Positions 44,876-54,329 of a DNA stretch of 64,000 bases are shown piece after piece; within the stretch, counting starts at the first letter, position 1; every line of letters starts with the position of its first letter. The notes beneath the pieces are model-generated. The model ran no database searches and was not told the origin of the DNA. It worked only from the letters and a program-made list of their open reading frames with translations. The position numbers and the translations under genes are program-made. The DNA is from UBA7332 sp051657165 (lineage in GTDB: Bacteria > Bacteroidota > Bacteroidia > Bacteroidales > UBA7332), in assembly GCA_051657165.1 (NCBI GenBank), contig JBOFKD010000143.1:1-64000 (forward strand). Direction: 5' to 3'.

Positions 44876-45340
44876 TCAGGATATTTTTCTCAGAAAGATG
44901 ATTATCAGCAATATAAAACAAAGGGAGACCGCACCTCCCGTAAGCCATAATCTCCCATTCTCCCGAACCTCTTCTTTTTCCTCCATGTTATGTCCGCAAA
45001 CCGTATCGCTACGTATGCGCACGGTATCTCTCCGGCTCTCAATCTCAATCAGTCCGTCCGGACGTTTCTTCACCGTCAGCCCTCCCGCATTTTCCACCGG
45101 AGCTACAAGTGCCGAAGCCGGAGCCAGTGCTGACAGAGCAGACAGATCCACAATCAATCGTTCCGATTCAGGAAGCAGGATCACCTCTTGCCGGAGCTGT
45201 TCGGTCCGTACAGTCCGCTCTGTCGTCAGTTTCGTCTGCCGGCAACTTACGCAGCAAAGGACAATGAGCCCTGTACCTGCAATGATAAACTTCCTCCATA
45301 GCCTTTTCAAGCCTGTATATTTTCCGTCGTAATTTCCCAT
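44876..45340 (-). CDS. Small lipoprotein with C-terminal membrane anchor, nested with its neighbour
   Basis: A 154-residue protein from the ATG at 45340; an upstream TTG is possible. The N-terminus has a lipoprotein signal (FIIAGTGLIVLCCVSC). The middle is periplasmic with a Ala/Leu-rich stretch and a charged SRRDTVRIRSDT segment. The C-terminus is a TM helix (LTGGAVSLCFILLIIIFLRK). A protein tied at one end to the outer membrane by lipid and at the other to the inner membrane has the architecture of phage unimolecular spanins. Its 5' 173 nt overlap the 3' end of the next gene in another frame. The spanin role is inference only. Confidence 0.6.
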   Translation of the reverse strand: MGNYDGKYTGLKRLWRKFIIAGTGLIVLCCVSCRQTKLTTERTVRTEQLRQEVILLPESERLIVDLSALSALAPASALVAPVENAGGLTVKKRPDGLIEIESRRDTVRIRSDTVCGHNMEEKEEVRENGRLWLTGGAVSLCFILLIIIFLRKIS

Positions 45341-45509
45341 GTTCAATACTCTGCTTTCGGATTAACTCTTTTAAATCTTCATATAATTCCCTGTAAACGG
45401 AATGCTCCTCCCGCACATCTTTCAAACGCTCCCTCTTACGGCTAACCAGCCAGGTAAGCAACGAGGCTATAAAGCCCGAAGAGAGCAAATACATCCATAT
45501 ATCTTTCAT
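45168..45509 (-). CDS. Small membrane-anchored coiled-coil protein
   Basis: A 113-residue protein from the ATG at 45509. One N-terminal TM segment (IWMYLLSSGFIASLLTWLV) is followed by a charged coiled coil (about 25-75: SRKRERLKDVREEHSVYREL and on) and a basic, cysteine-containing tail. This is the plan of an Rz-type inner-membrane spanin, and the overlapping lipoprotein gene in another frame matches the Rz/Rz1 arrangement. Such pairs also occur in prophage remnants next to tRNA genes, as here. No holin, endolysin or other phage gene is seen, so the call stays tentative. Confidence 0.6.
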   Translation of the reverse strand: MKDIWMYLLSSGFIASLLTWLVSRKRERLKDVREEHSVYRELYEDLKELIRKQSIEHGKLRRKIYRLEKAMEEVYHCRYRAHCPLLRKLPADETDDRADCTDRTAPARGDPAS

Positions 45510-45527
45510 AAAATTCAATTTTTAAAA

Positions 45528-46135
45528 GGCAATGCCTGAAAGGCAGTGACGACATGGAGGACGATGACGACATGGACGACTATGAGGACGGCATTGAAAG
45601 GCAGAAAGGCAATGCCTCAAAGGCAGTGACGACATGGACGACTATGAGGACATGGACGACTATGAGGACGGCATTGAAAGGCAGAAAGGCAAAGAAAAAC
45701 AGCGTCGCTGTTGTCCTCCATGTATTGGGCGCTGTCCTCATCGTCCTCATGGTCCTCCACGTCCTCCATGTCCCCATCTTAGCGCCTCTTCCGTCTTCCA
45801 TGTATTGGGCGCTGTCCTCCATCGTCCTCATGGTCCTCCACGTCGTCCATGTCCCCATCTTAGCGCCTCTTCCGTCTTCCATGTATTGGGCGCTGTCCTC
45901 ATCGTCCTCATGGTCCCCCACGTCGTCCATGTCCCCATCCCAGCGCCTCTTCCGTCCTCCATGTATTGGGCGCTGTCCCCATCGTCCTCATGGTCCTCCA
46001 CGTCGTCCATGTCCCCATCCCAGCGCCCTCTTCCGTCCTCCATGTATTAGGCGCTGTCCTCATCGTCCTCATGGTCCTCCACGTCGTCCATGTCCTCATC
46101 TTAGCGCTTCTTAGCGCATCTTAGCGCCTCTTATA
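45528..46135. repeat. 80-bp tandem-repeat block with an orientation switch
   Basis: Left part: two full units starting at 45528 and 45608 and a partial third at 45688, period 80. Right part: five units starting at 45718, 45798, 45879, 45959 and 46040, period 80 or 81, on the opposite strand. Both share a core that on one strand reads gacatggacgac, three bases, gaggac and so on, but flanking boxes differ (ggcaatgcct and aaaggcag on the left, cttagcgc on the right). The last unit ends with three cttagcgc boxes at 10-bp pitch. The 80/81-bp step breaks reading frames, so the open frames here are not genes. Confidence 0.85.
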
Positions 46136-46298
46136 GTAGATATTTTCACCGATTTATCGTTTCTTTGCAGTCATTAATTCAGCAATCAATACTTTTGGGT
46201 TTCTTAAACAATATTCATAAAGGAATGTTGTTCATATCAGGAGGTCATCGCGCCTTTTGGTAAAACTGAGATAAACTCCGATCTAAATAGACAACCTC

Positions 46299-49200
46299 AT
46301 GAAATTATTCAAGGACAAATCAGTGCTTCATAAAAAAGGAATAGTCTGCTTTTTTATAGTAATATGCACAATCCTGGCGAGCTGCCAGAACAAACCGGCA
46401 ACTCCGGATCCTAGTTTTAGTGCTTATATCAGTGCTTACACAAGTGGAATGACTGCACAGGAATCACCTGTTCGTATTATTCTGGCGAATGATTTACCTG
46501 AATTGAATCTGGATGAAAAAAGCACAACCGCGCTTTTTAGTTTTTCACCTTCCATATCGGGAAAAGCGCACTGGAAATCATCGCGTGAAATTGTCTTTGT
46601 TCCTGATTCGGGAAGTATGAATCCGGGAACTATATATAATGGCGAGTTTAATCTTGGCAAAGTTATTGATGTGGATAAGTCTCATCGCATCTTTCCTTTT
46701 TCATTTCGCGTTACTGAACAAAACTACAGCGTAGAGACAGAAGGATATATGCAAATCGGGAATGATCCTCAATGGAATCAGCTGAGCGGAAGTGTGCAGC
46801 TTGCGGACAAGTCTGCTATTGACAAAGTACGCCGGATGATCTCCGCCCGTATACACAATCAGGCACTCAAAGTAAATGTTTCTCAGGGTAACTCATCCCG
46901 GGATTTCAACTTCACGATAGATAGTATCAGACGAACCGGGAATAATGAAATTCTGGAGATATTATTTAATGGTAAAGCGATAGGCGCAAAAAAGAAATCA
47001 GAAAAGAAAATTGAAATCCCGGCATTGGGTAAATATAAAGTTCTGACATGTAAATATGTACAGGCTGAGAACAATTACATACAGTTATTCTTCTCCGATG
47101 CTTTAAACGGAACTCAGAATCTGAATGACCTGATCTATCTTTCAGGGGTAAGCAATACTGTAATTCAACAAGAAAAGAACAGAGTGCGGATATATTTCCA
47201 ACCCAATTACAATGTCACATCAGTAAATATCAATATATCCAAAGCCCTGAAAAATCAGGATGGTCAGTCACTACCTGCAACAAAGACCATAGAGGTAAAC
47301 ATAACCTCTCAAAATCCGCAGGTCGCATTACTGACAAAAGGAAACATTATGCCGGATGGTAATAAACTGATCTTACCATTCAAATGTATCAATCTGAGAA
47401 GCATTTCGCTAAGTATTATTAAAATCTATGAGAGTAATATTCTAAGCTTTCTGCAATCAAATGATTTTGAGGGCACGAACAACTTAAGAGCAGCAGGCCG
47501 GATTATCTATCGCAAGAAAATTAATCTGGCAGGAGATAATGCTCTGGACTTGTCGCGATGGAATGACTTCTCGGTAGATATGGCTTCGATCATAAAGAAA
47601 GATCCGGGAGCAATGTACCGGGTTATTCTCACATTTGATAAGAGTGATGCCATTCTGCCATGCAATCAGTCTCAGGATGATTTTGAGGGCAACCTGACAA
47701 CTCTTACTTCTGAAAGTGGTCTGACTGAAAGCGACAATGAGTATTGGGACACACCTTACGGTTACTATAGTCCGGTTGACTACAACTGGAGAGAATATGT
47801 GTGGGAGGATAGAAATAATCCTTGCACTGCGACATATTATATGAACAGTGATATTTTTGCAGGATGCAATATTCTGTCTTCTAATCTGGGCATTATAACC
47901 GAAGGCGGAACAGGAAATTCCTATTCTGTAATTGTAAATAACATACTTACCACAAACCCCGAAAAAGAGGTAAAAGTCACGCTGTACAATTATCAGCTGC
48001 AACCGATAGGAGAAGGTATAACTGACAGCAACGGATTTACAGAAATATCTTTCAGAGGCGGCAAGCCCTTTATACTTATTGCCTCGAAAGGCAAAGAAAA
48101 AGGGTATCTGAAACTGGACGATGCCTCTGCCCTTTCTTACAGCCGTTTTGACGTAGGAGGCAAAGAGATACGCAAAGGTCTGAAAGGCTACATATACACG
48201 GAAAGAGGTGTGTGGCGGCCGGGAGATTCTATTTATGTCAGCTTTATTCTGAACGATAAAGCAAATCCTCTTCCGAAGGGACATCCTGTTATTTTCGAAA
48301 TGTACAATCCTACCGGAAAGTTCTATAAGAAGATGGTTCAAACGGGGGGATTAAACGGATTCTATACTTTCAAAACAGCTACTGAACCTAATGCTCCAAC
48401 CGGAAGATGGGAAGCTTATGTAAAAGTCGGAGGTGTGACTTTTGCTAAAACCTTGCGCATTGAAGCTATAAAACCAAATCGTCTGAAAATTGATTTAAAT
48501 CCGAATTCCGATATTATTCAGGCCGTAAGAAAAGAACAACAGATGAATCTAAGTTCATCCTGGCTCATGGGTATGCCGGCGAGTAATCTGAAAGCTACGG
48601 TTGAACTTAAATTATCAGCTACGACCGGGAATTTCAAACAGTACCCCAAATACACATTCATTAATCCTACCGTATCGTTCGACAATATCTCACAGATTAT
48701 TTACGAGGGAAAACTGAACGCTGCGGGGAAAGCCGTCTTTACAGCTAAACTACCTGCAACACCGAATGCTCCGGGGATGCTGAATGCTAATTTTATCTCG
48801 CGCGTATATGAAGATGGCGGAGACTTGAGCACATATGTTCAAACTTACCCTTACTCGCCATTCTCCTCCTATGCCGGGATGGAGATTGAAGGTCTCGGAA
48901 TGAATGAATCTCTGACTACAGATATCAAAAACAATATACGCTTTATCACCGTAAATCAAAACGGGCAACCTGTAGAAAGTGAAATTGAATTATCTGTCTA
49001 TAAGCTTGACTGGCGCTGGTGGTGGGAAAAAGACAACAGCTCCCTGGCTTCATATATGAGCAGTGTAAATAAAAAAGAAATCTCACGCACGACTTTTAAG
49101 ACCGGTTTAAAACCAGTAAACAGAACCTTTGAAATAAAATATCCCGAATGGGGCAGATTCCTGATATACGCCAAAGATCTGAGAAGCGGACACGCTACCG

Positions 49201-51872
49201 GCAAAGTTGTTTATATGGATTGGCCGGAGTGGCGTGGTCAGGCTGCAATGCAGGATCCGGACGGTATTACAATGCTTAACTTCACCACAGATAAATCAAC
49301 ATACAAAGTAGGCGAAGTTATGAAGATCACATTACCGAAAGCATCTGACGGACGTGCTCTTATCTCCATCGAAAACGGCTCATCTGTTCTCGAAAAAAGA
49401 TGGGTTGAGACGAAAGCGGGTAAAGAAACGTCTGTTGAAGTTACAATAACTCCGGAAATGGCTGCTACTATATATGTACATATAACTCTGCTACAGCCTT
49501 ACGGACAAAAAGACAATGATTTACCGATACGTCTGTACGGAATTCAGCCGGTCAGAGTAGAAAATCAGAATACTCATTTATTCCCTCAGATTTCGATGCC
49601 GTCATCATTGAAACCCGAACAGAGCTTCAATGTATCGGTAAGTGAAAAAAACGGGGAAGATATGACTTATACACTGGCTATTGTTGATGAAGGATTGCTG
49701 GATCTGACTGCATTTAAAACACCTGATCCCTGGTTTGATTTTTATACAAGAGAGGCTTTGGGTGTTCGCACATGGGATATGTACAACTGGGTTATGGGTG
49801 CATATGCCGGATCATTGACACCGCTACTGTCTGTAGGGGGTGACCAGGAGCTTAAAAATACATCCCGGAATAATTCGAACCGTTTTAAACCGATCGTCAA
49901 ATATATGGGACCGTTTTATCTTGGCAAAAACAAGAAAGCGAATCATAAAATAACCCTTCCGGCCTATGTAGGAGCTGTAAGAGTTATGCTTGTTGCAGGA
50001 AACAACAGCGGTGCATACGGAAACAGCGAAAAGAGTGTGGAAGTTAAAAATTCGATCATGACACTCTCAACTCTGCCAAGAATAGCAGCTCCGAATGATA
50101 TCATGTGGCTTCCTGTGAATCTGTTTGTTACAGATAAAGGGATTTCTCAGGTCAATGTATCGGTAAAAACTCAAAACGGTATACTTTCGGTTGAAGGAAA
50201 CAAGACGCAACAGATTTCAGTAAAAGCTCCGGAAGATAAGGTGTTATTCTTTCAGTTAAAAGCGAATGCGAAATGTGGTACCGAAATTATCACTATCACT
50301 TCAAAAGCTAACAACGAGACCTTTACCGAAAAAATAGAACTGAATGTCAGCAATCCTAATTTGCCGGTTGTTGTCAGCAAACAAAAAATGCTGGAAAAAG
50401 ATGAAAGCACCCGACTGGAGTGGGATTTCACGAAGGATGCAACCGGGAAAGCTGTCACTCTAGAAGTGTCGGGGATTCCGGGTGTAAATCTGGCTGCACG
50501 TCTGAATTATCTGATCAGCTACCCGTACGGATGTGGGGAACAAATAATCTCGCAGGCTTATCCGCAGTTGTTTATCAGCTCTTTGGTTCCTGTCAATGAA
50601 TCTGAAAAGAATCAGATCACTCAGTCTGTGCAGAGCGCCATACAAAAAGTATACGGGCTTCAGTTATCTAATGGAGGATTCGCTTACTGGCAGGGAGGAA
50701 AGGTCTCTAATTCCTGGGTTACGTCTTATGCCGGAGCTTTTCTGACAGAAGCCAAAAACAAAGGATTCGAAATACAAAGTAGTGTACTGACTAAATGGAC
50801 AGATTACCAGAAACAGGCTTCCCGGAACTGGGATTCAGGTGTCAATAACACTTCACAGATGGATCAGGCATTCCGTCTATACTCCCTGGCATTATCGAAT
50901 AGCCCGGATCTGAGTGCGATGAACCGATTGAAGGATCTGAGCTCTTTAAGCAATCCTGCAAGATGGATGCTGGCTTACACGTACGCTATCTGCGGAAAAG
51001 ATCAGATTGCGAAAGAACTGATAGCGGGTACGCACTCTGATTTTGAAAGGAGCAACCCGTTTGAGATGGATTTTGGTTCAAAACTCAGGGATGAAAGTAT
51101 AGCTCTGCTTACCCTTGTTGAGCTGAATGATCTGAAAGAAGCTCTTCCTCTTGCAATGAATATCTCAAAAGAGTTAAGCTCTGATCAGGAATATAGTACA
51201 CAGGCTACAGCCTTTGCTTTAAGTGCGATGTCCCGTTATGCAGGAAAAATGGGTAATGGCCCGCTTTCATTCACCTGGATAAACGAAAGGGGTCAAAAGG
51301 CAAAAGTCGTAAGTCCGTCACCAATGTGGCAGACCAGAATAGGGAAACCGGCGGAGAAAGGTTCGGTCGAAATAACAAATACCGGCAACGGAACAGTGTT
51401 TGCTCAGATATCCCAAAGATACATTCCGGTGTTTGATCATTCAAACGCAATAAATCAGGGATTGAATCTGGTTGTAAGTTACGTACTGCCAAACGGAACA
51501 CCTGCTAATATTCAATCAATGATGCAGGGTACAAACTTTACGATGGTTGCTGAAGTTACCAATACAAGTACTCTGACTGATTATACAAATCTGGCTTTGA
51601 ATGAAATATTCCCGGCAGGGTGGGAAAATATGAGCACCCGCTATGCAGGTATAAGTGAAACGAAATCTAACTTTGACTATCAGGATATCCGTGATGATCG
51701 CGTCTCGACTTTCTTCGACCTGAAAAAAGGAGAAACAAAACGCTTCATGATCAAACTTCAGGCCTCATATGCCGGAACATTCTATATGCCTGCCATACAA
51801 TGCGAGGCGATGTATGATGCTTCGGTTATAGCACGCACAAAAGCACAGGAGATATCTATTATACGCGAATAA
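46299..51872 (+). CDS. Alpha-2-macroglobulin family lipoprotein (YfhM type)
   Basis: An 1857-residue surface or periplasmic lipoprotein (lipobox at GIVCFFIVICTILASC). N-terminal MG domains are followed by MG and bait-like regions (RKGLKGYIYTERGVWRPGDS is the family-typical start of MG3). The thioester site GCGEQ lies at residues 1411-1415, intact, in the TED domain, and a C-terminal MG10-like domain ends the protein. Bacterial A2M traps foreign proteases in the periplasm. The next gene encodes PBP1C, its usual partner, 3 bp downstream, consistent with wall-damage defence. Confidence 0.95.
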   Translation: MKLFKDKSVLHKKGIVCFFIVICTILASCQNKPATPDPSFSAYISAYTSGMTAQESPVRIILANDLPELNLDEKSTTALFSFSPSISGKAHWKSSREIVFVPDSGSMNPGTIYNGEFNLGKVIDVDKSHRIFPFSFRVTEQNYSVETEGYMQIGNDPQWNQLSGSVQLADKSAIDKVRRMISARIHNQALKVNVSQGNSSRDFNFTIDSIRRTGNNEILEILFNGKAIGAKKKSEKKIEIPALGKYKVLTCKYVQAENNYIQLFFSDALNGTQNLNDLIYLSGVSNTVIQQEKNRVRIYFQPNYNVTSVNINISKALKNQDGQSLPATKTIEVNITSQNPQVALLTKGNIMPDGNKLILPFKCINLRSISLSIIKIYESNILSFLQSNDFEGTNNLRAAGRIIYRKKINLAGDNALDLSRWNDFSVDMASIIKKDPGAMYRVILTFDKSDAILPCNQSQDDFEGNLTTLTSESGLTESDNEYWDTPYGYYSPVDYNWREYVWEDRNNPCTATYYMNSDIFAGCNILSSNLGIITEGGTGNSYSVIVNNILTTNPEKEVKVTLYNYQLQPIGEGITDSNGFTEISFRGGKPFILIASKGKEKGYLKLDDASALSYSRFDVGGKEIRKGLKGYIYTERGVWRPGDSIYVSFILNDKANPLPKGHPVIFEMYNPTGKFYKKMVQTGGLNGFYTFKTATEPNAPTGRWEAYVKVGGVTFAKTLRIEAIKPNRLKIDLNPNSDIIQAVRKEQQMNLSSSWLMGMPASNLKATVELKLSATTGNFKQYPKYTFINPTVSFDNISQIIYEGKLNAAGKAVFTAKLPATPNAPGMLNANFISRVYEDGGDLSTYVQTYPYSPFSSYAGMEIEGLGMNESLTTDIKNNIRFITVNQNGQPVESEIELSVYKLDWRWWWEKDNSSLASYMSSVNKKEISRTTFKTGLKPVNRTFEIKYPEWGRFLIYAKDLRSGHATGKVVYMDWPEWRGQAAMQDPDGITMLNFTTDKSTYKVGEVMKITLPKASDGRALISIENGSSVLEKRWVETKAGKETSVEVTITPEMAATIYVHITLLQPYGQKDNDLPIRLYGIQPVRVENQNTHLFPQISMPSSLKPEQSFNVSVSEKNGEDMTYTLAIVDEGLLDLTAFKTPDPWFDFYTREALGVRTWDMYNWVMGAYAGSLTPLLSVGGDQELKNTSRNNSNRFKPIVKYMGPFYLGKNKKANHKITLPAYVGAVRVMLVAGNNSGAYGNSEKSVEVKNSIMTLSTLPRIAAPNDIMWLPVNLFVTDKGISQVNVSVKTQNGILSVEGNKTQQISVKAPEDKVLFFQLKANAKCGTEIITITSKANNETFTEKIELNVSNPNLPVVVSKQKMLEKDESTRLEWDFTKDATGKAVTLEVSGIPGVNLAARLNYLISYPYGCGEQIISQAYPQLFISSLVPVNESEKNQITQSVQSAIQKVYGLQLSNGGFAYWQGGKVSNSWVTSYAGAFLTEAKNKGFEIQSSVLTKWTDYQKQASRNWDSGVNNTSQMDQAFRLYSLALSNSPDLSAMNRLKDLSSLSNPARWMLAYTYAICGKDQIAKELIAGTHSDFERSNPFEMDFGSKLRDESIALLTLVELNDLKEALPLAMNISKELSSDQEYSTQATAFALSAMSRYAGKMGNGPLSFTWINERGQKAKVVSPSPMWQTRIGKPAEKGSVEITNTGNGTVFAQISQRYIPVFDHSNAINQGLNLVVSYVLPNGTPANIQSMMQGTNFTMVAEVTNTSTLTDYTNLALNEIFPAGWENMSTRYAGISETKSNFDYQDIRDDRVSTFFDLKKGETKRFMIKLQASYAGTFYMPAIQCEAMYDASVIARTKAQEISIIRE

Positions 51873-51875
51873 TTC

Positions 51876-54218
51876 ATGAATCATACATTTCTGAAAAAAT
51901 ACTGGAAACTGATGCTATTTACAGCATCAGTTTTCCTGTTATCAGGCCTGTCTGCCATACCGTCATTTCTATTCAACCGACCTACCGGCACACTGGTATA
52001 CAGTGAAGACGGTGTGCTGCTCGGAGCCCGGATTGCAGATGACGGGCAATGGCGCTTTGAAACCAACGGTGAAATAAATCCTAAATATATTACCAGCTTA
52101 ATCTATTTCGAAGATCAGTGGTTCAGATGGCATCCGGGCATAAATCCGATTGCCATTATTCGTGCCTTCGGACAAAATATTTCAGCAGGAAGAGTGGTAA
52201 GTGGCGGGAGTACGATTTCCATGCAAACCATTCGTCTGATTGAAAAAGCCCCCAGGACTGTACCTCAAAAGATTAAGGAGATGTTTATGGCAATCGGACT
52301 GGAGTTAACCCATAGTAAGGATGATATCTTACGTTTATATGCGAATAATGCGCCGTACGGTGGCAATGTAGTAGGTATAGAAGCAGCATCCTGGAGATGG
52401 TTTGGCCACAAATCTGCGGATTTGTCCTGGGGAGAAAGTGCTCTGCTGGCCGTATTGCCAAACTCTCCCGGACTAATGCACCCGGGGAGACGCAGCCCTG
52501 AACTAAAAAACAAAAGAGACCGTTTGCTCAAAAAACTTTATGAGAAGCAAATTATCTCACAAACGGATTATTATGCCTCTGTTGATGAACCTGTACCTGA
52601 CAAACCGAGAGCACTTCCTGATATGGCTCCTCATCTGGTTGCTGCCTTACATGAAGAGCAACGGGGCAAAGAACTTCACACAACAATAAACAGCATCATT
52701 CAGAACAGAGCCGAAGAGCGGTTGCAAGTATGGAATAATGAGTTTCGCCAAAATGGCATTAATCACATCGCTGCCATTATTCTGGATGTTAAAAAGAATC
52801 AGGTTCTGGCGTATTGCGGAAACGTTAACTTCTCAAAACCGGGCTACGGAAATCAGGTAGATATTATAAAAGCTCCCCGAAGTTCTGGTAGTATCCTTAA
52901 ACCATTCTTGTATTGTGCGCGTTTACAGGAAGGAGAAATATTGCAAAACACATTGCTCCCTGATATACCTGTTAATATTCAGGGATTTGCGCCGCGCAAT
53001 TACAATAAAGATTATGATGGAGCAGTTCCTGCGTCTAAGGCATTATCCCGTTCTTTAAATATCCCTTCGGTTATCATGCTGCGGGATTATGGAATACCTA
53101 AGCTACGGGATCTGTTATACAAGACAGGAATGAGTACGATCCGCAAATCTGCTGATCATTACGGGTTGTCTCTTATCCTGGGAGGAGCAGAAGTTACACT
53201 TTGGGATGTAAGTTCGGCATATTCTTCCATGGCGCAAACACTGAATCATTACAACGAAGATGAAACATATCATTCTTCCGACTGGAATAAACCTCAATAC
53301 CTGAAAACAAACGGAGAGGTTAAAGATATTTCAGATGAGCATTACTCCTGTTATGATGCGGGGGCTATATGGCAGACATTTGAAGTATTATCAGAAGTAA
53401 ACAGACCGGAAGAAATGGATTGGCACATGATGCCTTCTGTAAGGAAAGTTGCCTGGAAGACAGGTACCAGTTATGGATTTCGCGATGCGTGGTCGGTAGG
53501 TGTCACACCGGAGTATATTGTAGGTGTATGGGTCGGGAATGCAAGCGGAGAAGGACGTCCGGGACTTATCGGAGCTGCAACGGCTGCCCCGGTAATGTTC
53601 GATTTGTTTAACTCTCTGCCTCAGACATCGTGGTTTGACACGCCCTACGGAGCATTGGATCAGATAGAAGTATGTAAGGAAAGCGGACACTTAAAAGGCC
53701 GGTACTGCCAGGAAAGTGATACTCTGTTTTGTTGTAAAACAGCAAACAACACCTTGCCCTGCCCCTATCATATTCCCGTTAGTGTAAATAGTGACGAGAG
53801 CGAACGCATATACGCAGACTGTAATTCTCAGGAAATGTTCAAAAACATATCCTGGTTTGTTTTACCTCCTTCATGGGAATGGTATTATAAAAACAAACAC
53901 CCAGAATACCGTCCGCTGCCACCGGTCAGCAGAAAGTGTATTGGCCGGGGATCAGACTCGCCAATGGAGTTTATATACCCTACCGGCACTACATCCATTA
54001 TCCTGCCGAAACAACTAGACAGTTCGGAGGGAAAAGTAAGTATAGAGGTAGCACATCAGGACCCTGACATGACTTTATTCTGGCATCTTGACGGAAGATT
54101 TATCGGACAAACCAAAACATTTCATCAGATGGCTATTGCGGCCGGACGCGGAAAACACCGGCTGGTTATTATCGATCAGAATGGCGGGACAATATCTCGT
54201 TATATTACGATTGAATAG
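51876..54218 (+). CDS. pbpC: Penicillin-binding protein 1C (bifunctional)
   Basis: A 780-residue bifunctional wall enzyme. After an N-terminal TM (LMLFTASVFLLSGLSAIPSF) comes a GT51 transglycosylase with the catalytic glutamate in YFEDQWFRWHPGIN and the GGSTISMQ motif. The transpeptidase has SxxK in SGSILKPF, SxN in SRSLN and KTG in WKTGTS. The C-terminal PBP1C-specific domain follows (rich in Cys and Pro). It repairs or builds peptidoglycan. The A2M gene directly upstream forms the conserved yfhM-pbpC pair. Confidence 0.95.
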   Translation: MNHTFLKKYWKLMLFTASVFLLSGLSAIPSFLFNRPTGTLVYSEDGVLLGARIADDGQWRFETNGEINPKYITSLIYFEDQWFRWHPGINPIAIIRAFGQNISAGRVVSGGSTISMQTIRLIEKAPRTVPQKIKEMFMAIGLELTHSKDDILRLYANNAPYGGNVVGIEAASWRWFGHKSADLSWGESALLAVLPNSPGLMHPGRRSPELKNKRDRLLKKLYEKQIISQTDYYASVDEPVPDKPRALPDMAPHLVAALHEEQRGKELHTTINSIIQNRAEERLQVWNNEFRQNGINHIAAIILDVKKNQVLAYCGNVNFSKPGYGNQVDIIKAPRSSGSILKPFLYCARLQEGEILQNTLLPDIPVNIQGFAPRNYNKDYDGAVPASKALSRSLNIPSVIMLRDYGIPKLRDLLYKTGMSTIRKSADHYGLSLILGGAEVTLWDVSSAYSSMAQTLNHYNEDETYHSSDWNKPQYLKTNGEVKDISDEHYSCYDAGAIWQTFEVLSEVNRPEEMDWHMMPSVRKVAWKTGTSYGFRDAWSVGVTPEYIVGVWVGNASGEGRPGLIGAATAAPVMFDLFNSLPQTSWFDTPYGALDQIEVCKESGHLKGRYCQESDTLFCCKTANNTLPCPYHIPVSVNSDESERIYADCNSQEMFKNISWFVLPPSWEWYYKNKHPEYRPLPPVSRKCIGRGSDSPMEFIYPTGTTSIILPKQLDSSEGKVSIEVAHQDPDMTLFWHLDGRFIGQTKTFHQMAIAAGRGKHRLVIIDQNGGTISRYITIE

Positions 54219-54293
54219 GGTTTATTGATAGAAAAAGGCTAACGTGTTAAGTGATTTTATAAACGAATATAGTAAAATCTGATGGGATTATTG

Positions 54294-54301
54294 TAGCTTT
54301 G
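54294..54301 (+). promoter_or_regulatory. -7 box for the LptD-like gene
   Basis: TAGCTTTG followed by C fits TAnnTTTGC, 28 bp before the start. No -33 element is seen at standard spacing. Confidence 0.5.
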
Positions 54302-54329
54302 CGACTCATTCGATTTTTATAAGGCGTAC

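Noticed and set aside
45554..46114. Open frames of up to 186 codons in the 80-bp repeat block
   Set aside because: The 80/81-bp period is not a multiple of three and the peptides are simple repeat products in both strands.
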